Assembly: GCF_029522115.1 (NCBI RefSeq)
Contig: NZ_JAKWFK010000002.1
Coordinates: 1-64,000 of the forward strand
Direction: 5' to 3'
DNA from: Trinickia sp. Y13
Lineage (GTDB): Bacteria; Pseudomonadota; Gammaproteobacteria; Burkholderiales; Burkholderiaceae
Length of the DNA stretch: 64,000 bases
Made by a program: the position numbers and the translations under genes. The notes beneath the pieces are model-generated. The model made no database searches and was not told the DNA's origin. It saw nothing but the letters and a program-made list of their open reading frames with translations. Positions 17,625-27,202 of the stretch are shown here, piece after piece (positions within the stretch are counted from its first letter, which is position 1; every line of letters begins with the position of its first letter).

Positions 17625-18464
17625 TCAGTCGCCGCTGGAGTTCGCCCGCTGACGCAACTCGCTCAATTGCGACTCGACCGCCGTTGCATCCTCGGCATCG
17701 GGCCGCTCCTCCAGGTAGCGCTCGAGGTCCTCCAGCGCCGGCCGCAAGTAATCGAGCCGAGCGTAGGCGAAGCCGCGATCGCGCACTTCTTCGATGTTCT
17801 CGGGCAGTAAAACGACGAGCCGCTGCTGCACTGCGAGCAGCCGCTGCCACCGTTCGGTTTGCAGGTAAACGGCTTTCAGGTTGCGCAGCATGCGCGCGAG
17901 AATCTCGCGCGGCGTGGCCGGCTGCAGCAGCATGCGCAGCGCCGTGCCGACCGACTGCTCGGTGTGCGAGATGTACGGCTCGAGCATGTCGACCATCTGC
18001 GCCTCGGACAGCGACTGCCCCGTCGTCGGATCGAGCATGACATCGCCTTCCGGCAGTGTGACACGCATGAGGAAATGGCCGGGGAACGAAACGCCTTTCA
18101 CCGGAACGCCGATCTGCTCGCCCAGCTCGAGATAGAGCACCGCCAGCGAAATCGGGATACCGCGCCTGCGCTTGAGCACGATATTCAGATGGCTGTTGTC
18201 CGGGTCGTAGTAGTCGTTCAGATTGCCGGCGAAGCCGAGCTCGCGAAAGAAAAAGCGGTTCAATACGCCGATTCTTTCGGTCAGATCCGCGGCCTCTGGC
18301 AAGCGTCGCCGCAAGCGCAACGCCAACTCGTCGAGCTCCGCCAGCACCGCTTCGATATCGAGATCGGGGTACGCATCCTGAGCGAGCGAGATCGCCGTTT
18401 CGGTGAGCGGCAGGGTGTCGTCGTCGGCAACGAGGGTGGCAAAGTAATCGAGAACGGATGTCAT
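17625..18464 (-). CDS. SirB1 family protein (transglutaminase-like fold plus TPR)
   Basis: 279 residues from the ATG at 18464; the open frame runs on upstream only as a shadow of murJ. The core NRFFFRELGFAGNLNDYYDP and RRRGIPISLAVLYLELGEQIG is typical of SirB1/YchA-type proteins. FPGHFLMRV and MLDPTTGQSLSE supply the His and Asp positions of the transglutaminase-like fold. Tetratricopeptide-like repeats follow near 190-270. The catalytic Cys is replaced in this family (the GIPIS position), so enzymatic activity is doubtful. It begins 5 bp after murJ and is probably co-transcribed. Function unknown. Confidence 0.85.
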   Translation of the reverse strand: MTSVLDYFATLVADDDTLPLTETAISLAQDAYPDLDIEAVLAELDELALRLRRRLPEAADLTERIGVLNRFFFRELGFAGNLNDYYDPDNSHLNIVLKRRRGIPISLAVLYLELGEQIGVPVKGVSFPGHFLMRVTLPEGDVMLDPTTGQSLSEAQMVDMLEPYISHTEQSVGTALRMLLQPATPREILARMLRNLKAVYLQTERWQRLLAVQQRLVVLLPENIEEVRDRGFAYARLDYLRPALEDLERYLEERPDAEDATAVESQLSELRQRANSSGD

Positions 18465-18469
18465 AGCCG

Positions 18470-20020
18470 TCACTTGGCACGCCTTCTGAAGTACGCGTAT
18501 TTGAAGCCCATCAGCCAGAGCATACTGAAATATAGCGCGGCGAACAGCACGATACACGCCGCGAGCAACGCAATGCGCGCGACGGGGCGCGCGTGCAGCC
18601 CAATCCAGTCGAAATTGATCGCGCACCAATGCATGGCGCCCGCGAGCATCAACGAGGCGCCGGCCAACTGCACGAAAAAGCGCAGCCAGCCGCTCGACGG
18701 CGTATAGATGCCGCGCCGACGCAATCCCACGAACAACAACGATGCATTGACGCAAGCGCCGAGCCCGACGCTGAGCGTCAATCCGGCATGGGCGAACACC
18801 GGCACGAACACGTAGTTCGACAGCTGTGTGACGACCAGCACGGCGATGCCGATCTTCACGGGCGTCTTGATGTCCTGCTTGGCATAAAAGCCCGGCGCGA
18901 GAATCTTGATCAGGATGAGTCCGATCAAACCGACGCCGTAGGCCGTCAGCGCGCGCGCCACCATCACGACGGAGCGGCCGTCGAAGTGCCCGTAATTGAA
19001 GAGGGTCGCGGTGAGCGGTTCGGCGAATATGAACAGCGCGAGCGCGCTCGGCACAGCAAGCAGGAACGTCACTCGCAAACCCCAATCGAGCAGCGACGAA
19101 TATTCGTGCGGATCTTGGTCGACGTGCGCCTTCGACAGGCTCGGCAGCAAGATCGTGCCGAGTGCGACGCCGAGCAAGGCCGTCGGAAACTCCATGAGCC
19201 GATCGGCGTAGTTGATCCACGAGACGGCGCCCGGCCCCAAGCGCGACGCGATATTCGTGTTGATGATGAGGCTCAGTTGGGCGACCGACACCGCGAACGT
19301 GGCCGGCACCATCTTCAGCAGCACACGCTTGACGCCGCGATGCGCGAGCGCCGCGATCGGATTGAACCCGATGCGTGGGGCCATGTCGATTTTGCCGAGC
19401 GCAGGCAGTTGCACGAGAAACTGCAGCAGACCGCCGACGATCACCGCCCATGCAAGGGCGAGCACGGGCACCTTCATATGGGGCGCGACGAAAACGGCCG
19501 CGACGATGAACACGAGGTTGAGCAGCACCGGCGCGAACGCCGGCAATGAAAAGCTGCCGTACGTGTTGAGCACGCCGGAGGCGAGCGTGGTCAACGAAAT
19601 GAAGATGATGTAGGGAAACATGATGCGCGTCATCGACGTCGCAAGCACGAAAGCCTGCCCGTCCTCGCGCAGACCCGAGGCGACCACGTAGACGACCCAC
19701 GACGCGCCGAGCACGCCAAGCACCGAGACGAGCGCGAGCGCCCAAGCAAGGACCGTCGACATGGCATCGACGAGCGCTTTGGTGGCATCGTGCCCTTGGC
19801 TATTCTTGAACTCGGCAAGGATCGGCACGAAAGCTTGCGAGAACGCCCCTTCCGCGGACAAGCGCCGCAGCAGGTTCGGAATGCGAAAGGCGACGTAAAA
19901 TGCGTCGGTGAATTGGCTGGCGCCGAACGCGCGCGCAATCAGCGTTTCGCGGGCCAGACCGGTCACGCGCGAGAGCAGCGTGAAGCCGCTGACCGTCAGC
20001 AGGGCTCGGAATAGATTCAT
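18470..20020 (-). CDS. murJ: Lipid II flippase MurJ
   Basis: 516 residues from the ATG at 20020; the upstream part of the open frame is not family-like. MurJ flips lipid II across the inner membrane for peptidoglycan synthesis. The N-terminus MNLFRALLTVSGFTLLSRVTG and DAFYVAFRIPNLLRRLSAEGAFSQAFVP (residues about 28-60) are the family signature. About 14 hydrophobic segments follow. The adjacent downstream SirB1-type gene is 5 bp away. rpsT is divergent from it, as in many proteobacteria. Confidence 0.97.
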   Translation of the reverse strand: MNLFRALLTVSGFTLLSRVTGLARETLIARAFGASQFTDAFYVAFRIPNLLRRLSAEGAFSQAFVPILAEFKNSQGHDATKALVDAMSTVLAWALALVSVLGVLGASWVVYVVASGLREDGQAFVLATSMTRIMFPYIIFISLTTLASGVLNTYGSFSLPAFAPVLLNLVFIVAAVFVAPHMKVPVLALAWAVIVGGLLQFLVQLPALGKIDMAPRIGFNPIAALAHRGVKRVLLKMVPATFAVSVAQLSLIINTNIASRLGPGAVSWINYADRLMEFPTALLGVALGTILLPSLSKAHVDQDPHEYSSLLDWGLRVTFLLAVPSALALFIFAEPLTATLFNYGHFDGRSVVMVARALTAYGVGLIGLILIKILAPGFYAKQDIKTPVKIGIAVLVVTQLSNYVFVPVFAHAGLTLSVGLGACVNASLLFVGLRRRGIYTPSSGWLRFFVQLAGASLMLAGAMHWCAINFDWIGLHARPVARIALLAACIVLFAALYFSMLWLMGFKYAYFRRRAK

Positions 20021-20258
20021 GGGGCGCTCATTATACGGACACCCGCGGCTCGGCCACACGGATATCGGAAGCCAGCGAGCCACGTCGCCGCCGTGCCGGC
20101 GGGGGTCGAGACATCGGCGCGCGCACGTGCGCGCGTCACGGGGAGCGCCGCTTGCGGGCGGCGCACCGTGGGCGCAAGCGGCCCGGCCAATCACAGATCC
20201 GGGCGTTTCGACCGGCAAAGCGGCGGCGGGTTGCAAGCAAGCGCGATTCCCCTCGCGC

Positions 20259-20288
20259 TTGCCATGTACCTGATTTTGTTGCTATACT
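20259..20288 (+). promoter_or_regulatory. rpsT: Probable rpsT promoter
   Basis: TTGCCA (20259-20264), 18 bp, TATACT (20283-20288), directed towards rpsT. It would give a 5' leader of about 270 nt. Confidence 0.6.
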
Positions 20289-20318
20289 CGCGCGTTTCGA
20301 AGCTCGACCTCGGTCGCC

Positions 20319-20371
20319 AGCCGGCTTTTTCTCGTTTTCAGCCGGCCCAGGTTGCCGCCCGAAAGGCCGGC
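20319..20371 (+). promoter_or_regulatory. rpsT leader with three mutually pairing GCCGGC copies
   Basis: GCCGGC occurs at 20320-20325, 20341-20346 and 20366-20371 in the presumed rpsT leader. Copies 1 and 2 can form a stem with a T-rich loop. Copies 2 and 3, extended to GCCGGCC/GGCCGGC, can form an alternative stem. A small hairpin TTCGCG-GCAATT-CGCGAA lies at 20421-20438. The remaining gap 20021-20566 holds no gene. Confidence 0.4.
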
Positions 20372-20566
20372 TAAGGACCCGCGGCGAGCGGTGTCGCGCA
20401 GTAACTAGGCGCGTGCGTTGTTCGCGGCAATTCGCGAAAACCGTCAACACGCTACGCCGATGTTTTTTGCGCCTCTGGGCAATCGCTTCCAGGGGTATGG
20501 ACCAAAAAGCGGCACTCGATCGGCCTACCGGCCGGGCGCCGAAACAGTACAGGACAAGGAACTCTC

Positions 20567-20845
20567 ATGGCTAACTCCGCACAAGCACGCAAGCGCGCCC
20601 GTCAGGCCGCCAAGGCGAACTCGCACAACTCGGCGCTGCGCTCGAAGTACCGCACGGCGCTCAAGGCCGTTCGCAAGGCGATCGACGCCGGCGATCAAGC
20701 CAAGGCAGCGGAACTCTTCCGCGCGTCGGCCAAGACGATGGACATCATCGCCGACAAGAAGATCGTTCATAAGAACAAGGCCGCTCGTCATAAGAGCCGC
20801 CTGGCAGCAGCCATCAAGGGTCTGCAAGCCGCCGCCGCACAGTAA
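20567..20845 (+). CDS. rpsT: 30S ribosomal protein S20
   Basis: 92 residues, highly basic. It starts [20 protein letters not shown] and contains [19 protein letters not shown] and [13 protein letters not shown]-like sequence, typical of S20, which binds 16S rRNA early in small-subunit assembly. AAGGAA lies upstream of the start. It is a single-gene unit with a long leader and a strong terminator. Confidence 0.98.
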   Translation: MANSAQARKRARQAAKANSHNSALRSKYRTALKAVRKAIDAGDQAKAAELFRASAKTMDIIADKKIVHKNKAARHKSRLAAAIKGLQAAAAQ

Positions 20846-20929
20846 GGATGCGATGAGCGAGGCGCGCGACGCCTCGCTTCGTGTGCGGAACGTCCATCGG
20901 GCGCGCCCGCCGCAATAGCACCCATCAGC

Positions 20930-20964
20930 AAAAAGGCCCGCAGTTCAGAACTGCGGGCCTTTTT
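20930..20964 (+). terminator. Intrinsic terminator after rpsT
   Basis: AAAAAGGCCCGCAGTT, loop CAG, AACTGCGGGCCTTTTT: a perfect 16-bp stem that works in either direction, between rpsT and the convergent DUF3579 gene. Confidence 0.95.
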
Positions 20965-21056
20965 GCGTATTAATGTTCGAGCGATGCATGTTCGGTGCGG
21001 CGACGCACCCGGCAGATTCGATCTCTGCTCGAACAGGAAGCGGCCGCTCTTTCGGC

Positions 21057-21386
21057 CTATCTCCGGCGAGACGCCCCGTGATCGTCGGGCAGCTCGCACG
21101 CCTCGGTCACGACCAGATCGTTGTCTTTCGCGAAGTTCATGACGAAGTCGAACGCCATCGGCTCGATATCGCGCAGACGCGAATCGACGATGACACACTT
21201 TAGATCGCCAAGAAGGATGGGACGAACGTAGCGCGAGTACTGCAACCGCGCGTTGGGACCTTGGGCGCCCGGGCCGTAGCAGGACATGACGCCTGCGAGA
21301 CGCTCGGACCAATCACTTGGACGGAACTTCTTTCCGTTCTTCGTGATGCCTTGAATGAAGTATTCAGTGTGGGATGCTTCGGCCAT
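21057..21386 (-). CDS. DUF3579 domain protein
   Basis: 109 residues from the ATG at 21386; the open frame runs upstream, but similarity begins here. The sequence (ASHTEYFIQGITKNGKKFRP, SDWSERLAGVMSCYG, CVIVDSRLRDIEPMAFDFVM) matches DUF3579 proteins, which occur beside argF in Burkholderiaceae. The function is unknown. It is divergent from argF, with 235 bp between the starts. Confidence 0.85.
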   Translation of the reverse strand: MAEASHTEYFIQGITKNGKKFRPSDWSERLAGVMSCYGPGAQGPNARLQYSRYVRPILLGDLKCVIVDSRLRDIEPMAFDFVMNFAKDNDLVVTEACELPDDHGASRRR

Positions 21387-21621
21387 GTAAGAAACCCATG
21401 AGACTTGCCCGAAGCCTGCCCGCCGGGCTTGGGAAAACTCATCAATTATATCACTCCAGCGGGTCTTTGCCGCACTGCACACAAACGGGGCAGCGCCACG
21501 GCGCGCGCCCTGGCGGCTCGTCAAACGGAAAAAAATCCTTTATGCTGCATGGAGTTACCACATCCGACGGCGGCGCCGTCCGGTGCCGGCGCACCGGGTC
21601 AAGCCCGCCGTATTTGTTTTC

Positions 21622-22551
21622 ATGGCCGCCAAACAAATCCGTCACTACCTGCAGTTCAACGACTTTTCTCGGGACGACTACGAGTACGTGCTAGAGCGTG
21701 CGCGCATCCTGAAACGCAAGTTCAAGAACTACGAAACCTATCATCCGCTGCACGACCGCACGCTCGCGATGATTTTCGAGAAGCACTCGACGCGCACGCG
21801 CCTGTCCTTCGAAGCCGGCATTTTCCAGCTCGGGGGCCACGCCGTGTTCATGAGCACGCGCGATACCCAGCTCGGTCGCGGCGAACCGATCGAGGACGCC
21901 GCCCAGGTGATCTCGCGCATGGTCGACATCATCATGATCCGCACCTTCGGGCAAGACATCCTGCGCCGCTTTGCCGAGAATTCGCGCGTGCCCGTCATCA
22001 ACGGACTGACGAACGAATACCATCCGTGCCAGGTCCTTGCCGATATTTTCACGTTCTACGAGCACCGCGGCCCCATCGCCGGCAAGACTGTGGCCTGGGT
22101 CGGCGACGCCAACAACATGCTCTACACGTGGATCGAAGCGGCGCACATTCTCGGCTTCAAGCTGCGCGTGTCGACCCCGGCCGGCTATAAGCTCGACCCG
22201 GCGCTCGTGGCGCCGGAAACCGAGTCGGCCTACGAGGAATTCGAGGATCCGAACGTCGCATGCGAAGGGGCCGACCTCGTCACCACCGACGTTTGGACCA
22301 GCATGGGTTTCGAAGCCGAGAACGAGGCGCGCAAAGCCGCGTTCGCGCAATGGTGCGTCGATGCCGACATGATGGGACGCGCGCAAGCCGACGCCCTGTT
22401 CATGCACTGCCTGCCCGCGCACCGCGGCGAGGAAGTCAGCGCCGAAGTCATCGATGGGCCGCAAAGCGTCGTATGGGACGAAGCCGAGAACCGGCTGCAC
22501 GTTCAAAAAGCGCTGATGGAGTTCTTGCTGCTCGGCAAGCTCAACCACTGA
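21622..22551 (+). CDS. argF: Ornithine carbamoyltransferase
   Basis: 309 residues from the ATG at 21622. ArgF makes citrulline from ornithine and carbamoyl phosphate in arginine synthesis. The carbamoyl-phosphate motif STRTR (EKHSTRTRLSFE), HPCQVLAD, DVWTSMGFE and the ornithine-site HCLPAHRGEEV are intact. The length is normal for anabolic ArgF. The gene is divergent from DUF3579 and convergent with murB, 40 bp away. Confidence 0.97.
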   Translation: MAAKQIRHYLQFNDFSRDDYEYVLERARILKRKFKNYETYHPLHDRTLAMIFEKHSTRTRLSFEAGIFQLGGHAVFMSTRDTQLGRGEPIEDAAQVISRMVDIIMIRTFGQDILRRFAENSRVPVINGLTNEYHPCQVLADIFTFYEHRGPIAGKTVAWVGDANNMLYTWIEAAHILGFKLRVSTPAGYKLDPALVAPETESAYEEFEDPNVACEGADLVTTDVWTSMGFEAENEARKAAFAQWCVDADMMGRAQADALFMHCLPAHRGEEVSAEVIDGPQSVVWDEAENRLHVQKALMEFLLLGKLNH

Positions 22552-22591
22552 CGGGCTCGGCGGGCCCGAGCGGCTTGCGTTGCTCCGCGGT

Positions 22592-23626
22592 TCAAATCAC
22601 CACGGGCTCGGCTTCGAGGCAAACCCCGAAACGCGCGCGAACGTCTTCCTGGATGGCTTGCGCGAGCGCAAGCACTTGCGCCCCCGTCGCGCCGCCGCGG
22701 TTCACGAGCACGAGCGCTTGCCGCTCGTGCACTGCCGCCGCGCCGATCGCCCGCCCCTTCCAACCGCAGCGATCGATGAGCCAGCCGGCCGCCAATTTGA
22801 AGCGCCCGTCGGCTTGCCGATAGGATACGATTTGCGGCTCGCGCGCATGCAGCGCTTCGAACATCTGCGCGTCGACAACCGGATTCTTGAAGAAGCTGCC
22901 TGCATTGCCGAGCTGGGCAGGATCGGGCAATTTCGCGCGGCGCACCGCCACCACCGCATCGAAAATCGCTTGCGGCGACGCTTGCGCGCCGCTCGCTTGA
23001 AGTGCACGTGCGACGTCGGCGTACTCCGCGCGGGGCGCCCACGCCTTCGGCAAGCGGAATGTAACCGAGGTGATCGCAAAGCGCCCGCGCCCTTCCCGCT
23101 TGAAAAAACTATCGCGATAGCCGAAACGGCATTGCGCCGCATCGAGTTCGCGGGTTTCGCCCGTCGCCAGTTCCACGACGCGCAGCGAGGCGAAGCGCTC
23201 GGCCATCTCGAGCCCGTAGGCGCCGATGTTTTGAACCGGCGCCGCCCCCACCGTCCCGGGGATCAGCGCGAGGTTTTCGAGGCCCGGCAGCCCCTGCGCG
23301 AGCGTCCATGCAACGAACTCGTGCCAGTTTTCCCCCGCGGCGGCTTCGACGTACCAAGCTTGATCGTCTTCGCGCACGAGACGTTTGCCCGCAAGGCAGA
23401 CGAGCATCGCAACGCCCTCGAAATCGCGCGTGAGAACGACGTTGCTGCCTCCGCCCAGCACCAGATGCGGTAGACCCGTCACGCGCGGGTCGCGCAAGAC
23501 GGCCGCGAACTGCTCGGGCGATTCGATGCGGCAGAACCAGCGCGCAAACGCCTCGAGACCGAACGTGTTGTGCCCGCGTAGGGAATAGTGGGACAAAAGA
23601 GGCGGTACGGTATCGGAAACGGACAT
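22592..23626 (-). CDS. murB: UDP-N-acetylenolpyruvoylglucosamine reductase
   Basis: 344 residues from the ATG at 23626, type I MurB. It reduces the enolpyruvyl group to form UDP-MurNAc, using FAD and [49 protein letters not shown] and the catalytic-Ser segment [10 protein letters not shown] are present. The extended open frame upstream is not family-like. It is divergent from yajQ. Confidence 0.96.
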   Translation of the reverse strand: MSVSDTVPPLLSHYSLRGHNTFGLEAFARWFCRIESPEQFAAVLRDPRVTGLPHLVLGGGSNVVLTRDFEGVAMLVCLAGKRLVREDDQAWYVEAAAGENWHEFVAWTLAQGLPGLENLALIPGTVGAAPVQNIGAYGLEMAERFASLRVVELATGETRELDAAQCRFGYRDSFFKREGRGRFAITSVTFRLPKAWAPRAEYADVARALQASGAQASPQAIFDAVVAVRRAKLPDPAQLGNAGSFFKNPVVDAQMFEALHAREPQIVSYRQADGRFKLAAGWLIDRCGWKGRAIGAAAVHERQALVLVNRGGATGAQVLALAQAIQEDVRARFGVCLEAEPVVI

Positions 23627-23863
23627 CGGCAGGGGCGCGCTTGCGTGTGCAGCCGGACAAACCGTCGCACAATGCGATGCATGTCGCTGCGCGACGCCCG
23701 TCCGGCGTTTTCTCGGAAGAAAGGCGTCGGTAAAATGGCGGTCGGTCGTGATTATAGCGAGTGCGCGCCGTGCCACGGCGCCGCGCTCATGCAAGCCATT
23801 GCGGCGGCCGTTGGCGCTTCATGCGTTGCACTGCCGTCCCACCCACAGTCTGGAGAAACGAAT

Positions 23864-24349
23864 ATGCCGTCGTTCGATGTCGTCTGCGAAGCCAATATGA
23901 TCGAGGTCAAGAATGCGATCGAGCAATCCAACAAGGAAATCTCCACGCGCTTCGATTTCAAAGGATCGGACGCGCGAGTCGAGCAAAAGGAGCGCGAACT
24001 GACGATGTTCGCCGATGACGACTTCAAGCTCGGCCAAGTCAAAGACGTGGTGCTATCGAAGATGGCCAAACGCAACGTCGATGTGCGCTTTCTCGATTAC
24101 GGCAAGATCGAGAAGATCGGCGGCGACAAGGTCAAGCAGGTCGTCACCATCAAGAAGGGCGTCTCGGGCGATCTCGCGAAGAAAATCGTCAAGCTGGTCA
24201 AAGACAGCAAGATCAAAGTGCAGGCCAGCATTCAAGGCGACGCCGTGCGCGTGACGGGCACCAAGCGAGACGATCTGCAAAGCGTCATCGCCATGCTGCG
24301 CAAGGACGTGACCGATACGCCGCTCGACTTCAACAACTTCCGCGACTGA
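23864..24349 (+). CDS. yajQ: YajQ family nucleotide-binding protein
   Basis: 161 residues from the ATG at 23864, preceded by GGAGAA; the longer upstream frame overlaps murB and is rejected. The body [37 protein letters not shown] and [20 protein letters not shown] is characteristic. YajQ proteins have two ferredoxin-like folds. Some, such as the Xanthomonas homologue, bind cyclic di-GMP and influence transcription. Whether this one does cannot be told. Confidence 0.95.
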   Translation: MPSFDVVCEANMIEVKNAIEQSNKEISTRFDFKGSDARVEQKERELTMFADDDFKLGQVKDVVLSKMAKRNVDVRFLDYGKIEKIGGDKVKQVVTIKKGVSGDLAKKIVKLVKDSKIKVQASIQGDAVRVTGTKRDDLQSVIAMLRKDVTDTPLDFNNFRD

Positions 24350-24389
24350 CGCGTTCAGCCTGCGCGTGCACGGCGCGCCCGCGCAGCTC

Positions 24390-25043
24390 TCAATGCTTGC
24401 GCGCGTGGGCGCCGGCGCTATCGTGCTTGGCGCCGGCCGTCGCCTTCTTTTCTCCGATCCGGCTTTCGGTGCCGGCGATCAGCTTGGCGATGTTGGCGCG
24501 ATGGCGCCACAGCAGCAGCGCGCTCATGGCGAACACGGCCCAAGCGATGCGATTGGGGCCGAATAGGAATAGGTCGAACAGCGGCGCAAAGACGGCGGCG
24601 ACGATCGCGGCGAACGACGAATACCGAAAGAAGAACGCGATGATGAGCCAGGTCAGCACGGTCGAAAGGCCGAGCACCGGGTGGATGGCAAGCAGCACGC
24701 CGGCAGCGGTGGCCACGCCCTTGCCGCCCTTGAACTTGAAAAAGACGGGATATAGATGCCCGAGAAAGACGGCGATCGCGGCTAACGCCACGGCCGTGTC
24801 GTCCAAGCCATAGCGCGGGCCGAAGCGGGCCACGAGCCAAACGGCCAACCAGCCTTTGAACGCGTCGCCGAGCAGCGTGAGGATGGCGGCAGCCTTGTTG
24901 CCGCTGCGCAGGACGTTCGTGGCGCCGGGGTTCTTCGATCCGTAGGACCGCGGATCGGCGAGCCCCATGGCGGCGCTGACGATCACGGCGAACGAGATCG
25001 ATCCGATCAGATATGCAGCAACGGTAGCGATCAACATTTGCAT
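24390..25043 (-). CDS. plsY: Acyl-phosphate:glycerol-3-phosphate acyltransferase
   Basis: 217 residues from the ATG at 25043; a GTG at 25052 is an alternative. PlsY is an inner-membrane enzyme that acylates glycerol 3-phosphate from acyl phosphate, the first step of phospholipid synthesis. The three conserved motifs are seen: [39 protein letters not shown] and the later loop. Five or more hydrophobic helices are present. The C-terminus is a His/Ala/Lys-rich tail. It is convergent with yajQ. Confidence 0.95.
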   Translation of the reverse strand: MQMLIATVAAYLIGSISFAVIVSAAMGLADPRSYGSKNPGATNVLRSGNKAAAILTLLGDAFKGWLAVWLVARFGPRYGLDDTAVALAAIAVFLGHLYPVFFKFKGGKGVATAAGVLLAIHPVLGLSTVLTWLIIAFFFRYSSFAAIVAAVFAPLFDLFLFGPNRIAWAVFAMSALLLWRHRANIAKLIAGTESRIGEKKATAGAKHDSAGAHARKH

Positions 25044-25123
25044 AAACGACACTCTTTCGATTGGGCGGGCATCGCCCGGTAAACGCGCGGGCGGCTCATT
25101 CTACGCGGCTCGCGGCGCACGGT

Positions 25124-25615
25124 TCATTCGCTGCTTGCGCACTGCACCGGGCGCGCATCGAGCAACGCGGTCAGCACCGAGGGCGCGAGACTGACGAGGT
25201 AGCCGCGGCGTCCGCCATTCAGATAGATCGAATCGAGTTCGAGAATGCTCGATTCGACGTAGACCGGCATCGTCTTCTTCGTGCCGAACGGCGACGTGCC
25301 GCCGACGAGATAACCCGAATGGCGATTGGCGACCTCGGGCTTGCACGGCTCGACGCGCTTCGCGCCGATTTGCCGCGCGAGGTTCTTGGTCGACACCGTG
25401 CGATCGCCGTGCATGAGGACGATGAGCGGTTTTCCGTGCTCGTCTTCCATGACGAGCGTCTTCACGACGAGGTGCTCGTCCACGCCGAGCTGACGCGCCG
25501 ATTCGGCCGTGCCGCCGTGCTCGACGTAATCGTACGGGTGCTCGCCGAAACTCACGTCATGGCGCCGCAAGAACTGCGTCGCCTGGGTCTCCGAGATATG
25601 TTTGCTTTTGCTCAT
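25124..25615 (-). CDS. ybaK: Cys-tRNA(Pro) deacylase, YbaK/EbsC family
   Basis: 163 residues from the ATG at 25615. YbaK hydrolyses Cys-tRNA(Pro) made in error by prolyl-tRNA synthetase. The core VVKTLVMEDEHGKPLIVLMHGD, GYLVGGTSPFGTKKTMPVYVE and YLNGGRRGYLVSLAP is characteristic, with the substrate-binding Lys in the TKK segment. The length is normal. Neighbouring xerD is in the same direction, 76 bp upstream. Confidence 0.92.
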   Translation of the reverse strand: MSKSKHISETQATQFLRRHDVSFGEHPYDYVEHGGTAESARQLGVDEHLVVKTLVMEDEHGKPLIVLMHGDRTVSTKNLARQIGAKRVEPCKPEVANRHSGYLVGGTSPFGTKKTMPVYVESSILELDSIYLNGGRRGYLVSLAPSVLTALLDARPVQCASSE

Positions 25616-25691
25616 CGGCGCATTGTAAGCGCAACCGCGCCGTGATTTCACGTCGCGGCCGGGGCATCGCGCCAGGGCGAACGCGATCGGC

Positions 25692-26693
25692 TCAACCGCG
25701 CGGGTGATGGATTGCATGCAGCGTCTTCAAGCGCTCGCGCGCGACGTGCGTATAGATTTGCGTCGTCGAAATATCGGCATGGCCGAGCAGCAGCTGCACC
25801 ACGCGTAAATCGGCCCCGTGATTGATGAGGTGCGTCGCGAACGCATGGCGCAGCGTATGCGGGGACAGCGGCGTTCGGACATCGGCCGCGCGCGCATGCC
25901 GCTTGATGATGTTCCAGAATTGCTGGCGCGTCATGCCTTCGCCGCGGGCGGTCACGAACAGCGCGTCGGCCGCGCGCGCGGCCATCAATGCGGGCCGCCC
26001 CTCCCGCAGGTAGCGCGTGATCCAGCCGTGGGCCACTTCGCCGAACGGCACGAGCCGCTCCTTCGAGCCCTTGCCCATGACGCGCACGACGCCTTCGTTC
26101 AAGCCCACTTCGACGGTTTTGAGCAACACGAGCTCGCTCACGCGCAGGCCGCTTGCATACATGAGTTCGAGCATCGTGCGGTCGCGCAGGCCCAGCGCCG
26201 TCTCGACGTCGGGCGCGGCCAGCAGCGCTTCGACCTGCGCTTCGGTCAACGTCGACGGAAAACGCGGCGCTTGCTTCGCCGATCGAATCCGCATGGTCGG
26301 ATCGTTCGTCACGCGATGCTCGCGCAGCGCCCACGCGTAGTAGCGGCGAAAAACGGAAAGACGGCGGTTGGCCGAAGTCGTCTTGCCGTCGCTGCGCGCC
26401 GCGAGGTAGCCATTGACGTGCCCCTCGGCGGCCGCATCGATGCCGACGCCGTGCGTGCGCGCGAGCCAATCGGCGAAGAGCCGAAGATCGCGCCCATAGG
26501 CGTCGAGGGTGTTGCGTGCAAGCCCGTGCTCGAGCCATAGCGCGTCGGAGAAGGCGTCGATCGAGCGCTGGTTGCCGGACTGCAGCGTGAGCGTCGCGGC
26601 ATCGGGCGGCATCTGGCCGGGCGATGCGGCGCCCTTGGACGTCTCCAGAACATCGAGCGGAGCCACGGGCGGCGGCGCGTTCGTCTCGCTCAT
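25692..26693 (-). CDS. xerD: Tyrosine recombinase XerD
   Basis: 333 residues from the ATG at 26693. XerD, with XerC, resolves chromosome dimers at dif. The SAM-like DNA-binding N-terminus spans about 40-130. The catalytic residues are Arg184 (SGLRVSE), Lys208 (GKGSKER), His279 and Arg282 (HTLRHAFATHL), His305 (LLGHADI) and Tyr314 (TQIYTH). An extra Pro/Ala-rich extension of about 40 residues precedes the domain. The start overlaps the ogt stop by 4 bp, so the two are coupled. Confidence 0.95.
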   Translation of the reverse strand: MSETNAPPPVAPLDVLETSKGAASPGQMPPDAATLTLQSGNQRSIDAFSDALWLEHGLARNTLDAYGRDLRLFADWLARTHGVGIDAAAEGHVNGYLAARSDGKTTSANRRLSVFRRYYAWALREHRVTNDPTMRIRSAKQAPRFPSTLTEAQVEALLAAPDVETALGLRDRTMLELMYASGLRVSELVLLKTVEVGLNEGVVRVMGKGSKERLVPFGEVAHGWITRYLREGRPALMAARAADALFVTARGEGMTRQQFWNIIKRHARAADVRTPLSPHTLRHAFATHLINHGADLRVVQLLLGHADISTTQIYTHVARERLKTLHAIHHPRG

Positions 26694-27175
26694 AGGGCAA
26701 GCGCGAGTTGATTGCTCTCGTGCATGAGCAGCCAGCGCTTGACGCGCGGGTAGAAACCATCGCCGCCGTGATGCGAGAACCCGCCAAGTCCATTCGCGCC
26801 CACGACGCGGTGACACGGAATCACGAGCGGAAACGGATTGTCGCCGCACGCTTGCCCCACCGCGCGCGGCACGCCGCCGATCTGCCGCGCCAGCGCGCCA
26901 TAGGTGAGGACGCTGCCGAGGGGAATTTCGCACATCGCTTGCCACACGCGCCGTTGAAACGGCGTGCCGACATCGGCGAGCGGCAACTCGAACGGCGCGG
27001 TAGGATCTGCGAGATAGCGCTCGATCTGCAGCGCGGCCCGCTCGGCCAGCGCGGAATCAGGCGCCGATGCCGGAATCGAATCGTCCAGATAGACGATCTC
27101 GCGCACAAAGCCAGCCGTGGCGTCCACTTGCACGCCGACCTTGCCGAACGGTGCGATCACGACAGCGTTGTACAT
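26690..27175 (-). CDS. ogt: Methylated-DNA--protein-cysteine methyltransferase
   Basis: 161 residues. Ogt removes O6-methyl groups from guanine by transfer to its own Cys121 in VIPCHRVVG. TPFQRRVWQAMCEIPLGSVLTYGALARQ and RAVGQACGDNPFPL form the DNA-binding and active-site regions. Lacking an Ada-type N-terminus, it is an Ogt rather than Ada. It overlaps xerD by 4 bp. Confidence 0.94.
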   Translation of the reverse strand: MYNAVVIAPFGKVGVQVDATAGFVREIVYLDDSIPASAPDSALAERAALQIERYLADPTAPFELPLADVGTPFQRRVWQAMCEIPLGSVLTYGALARQIGGVPRAVGQACGDNPFPLVIPCHRVVGANGLGGFSHHGGDGFYPRVKRWLLMHESNQLALAL

Positions 27176-27202
27176 CGATTCTCTCCGGTAACGGGCACAA
27201 GC

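Noticed and set aside
18465-19745. Upstream extension of the SirB1-type gene to a 706-residue ORF
   Set aside because: The extension is an out-of-frame reading of murJ; the family-like part starts at the ATG at 18464.
22585-22605. GGTTCAAATC-like T-loop sequence suggesting a tRNA
   Set aside because: It is the 3' end of murB read on the other strand, with no acceptor or anticodon stem around it.
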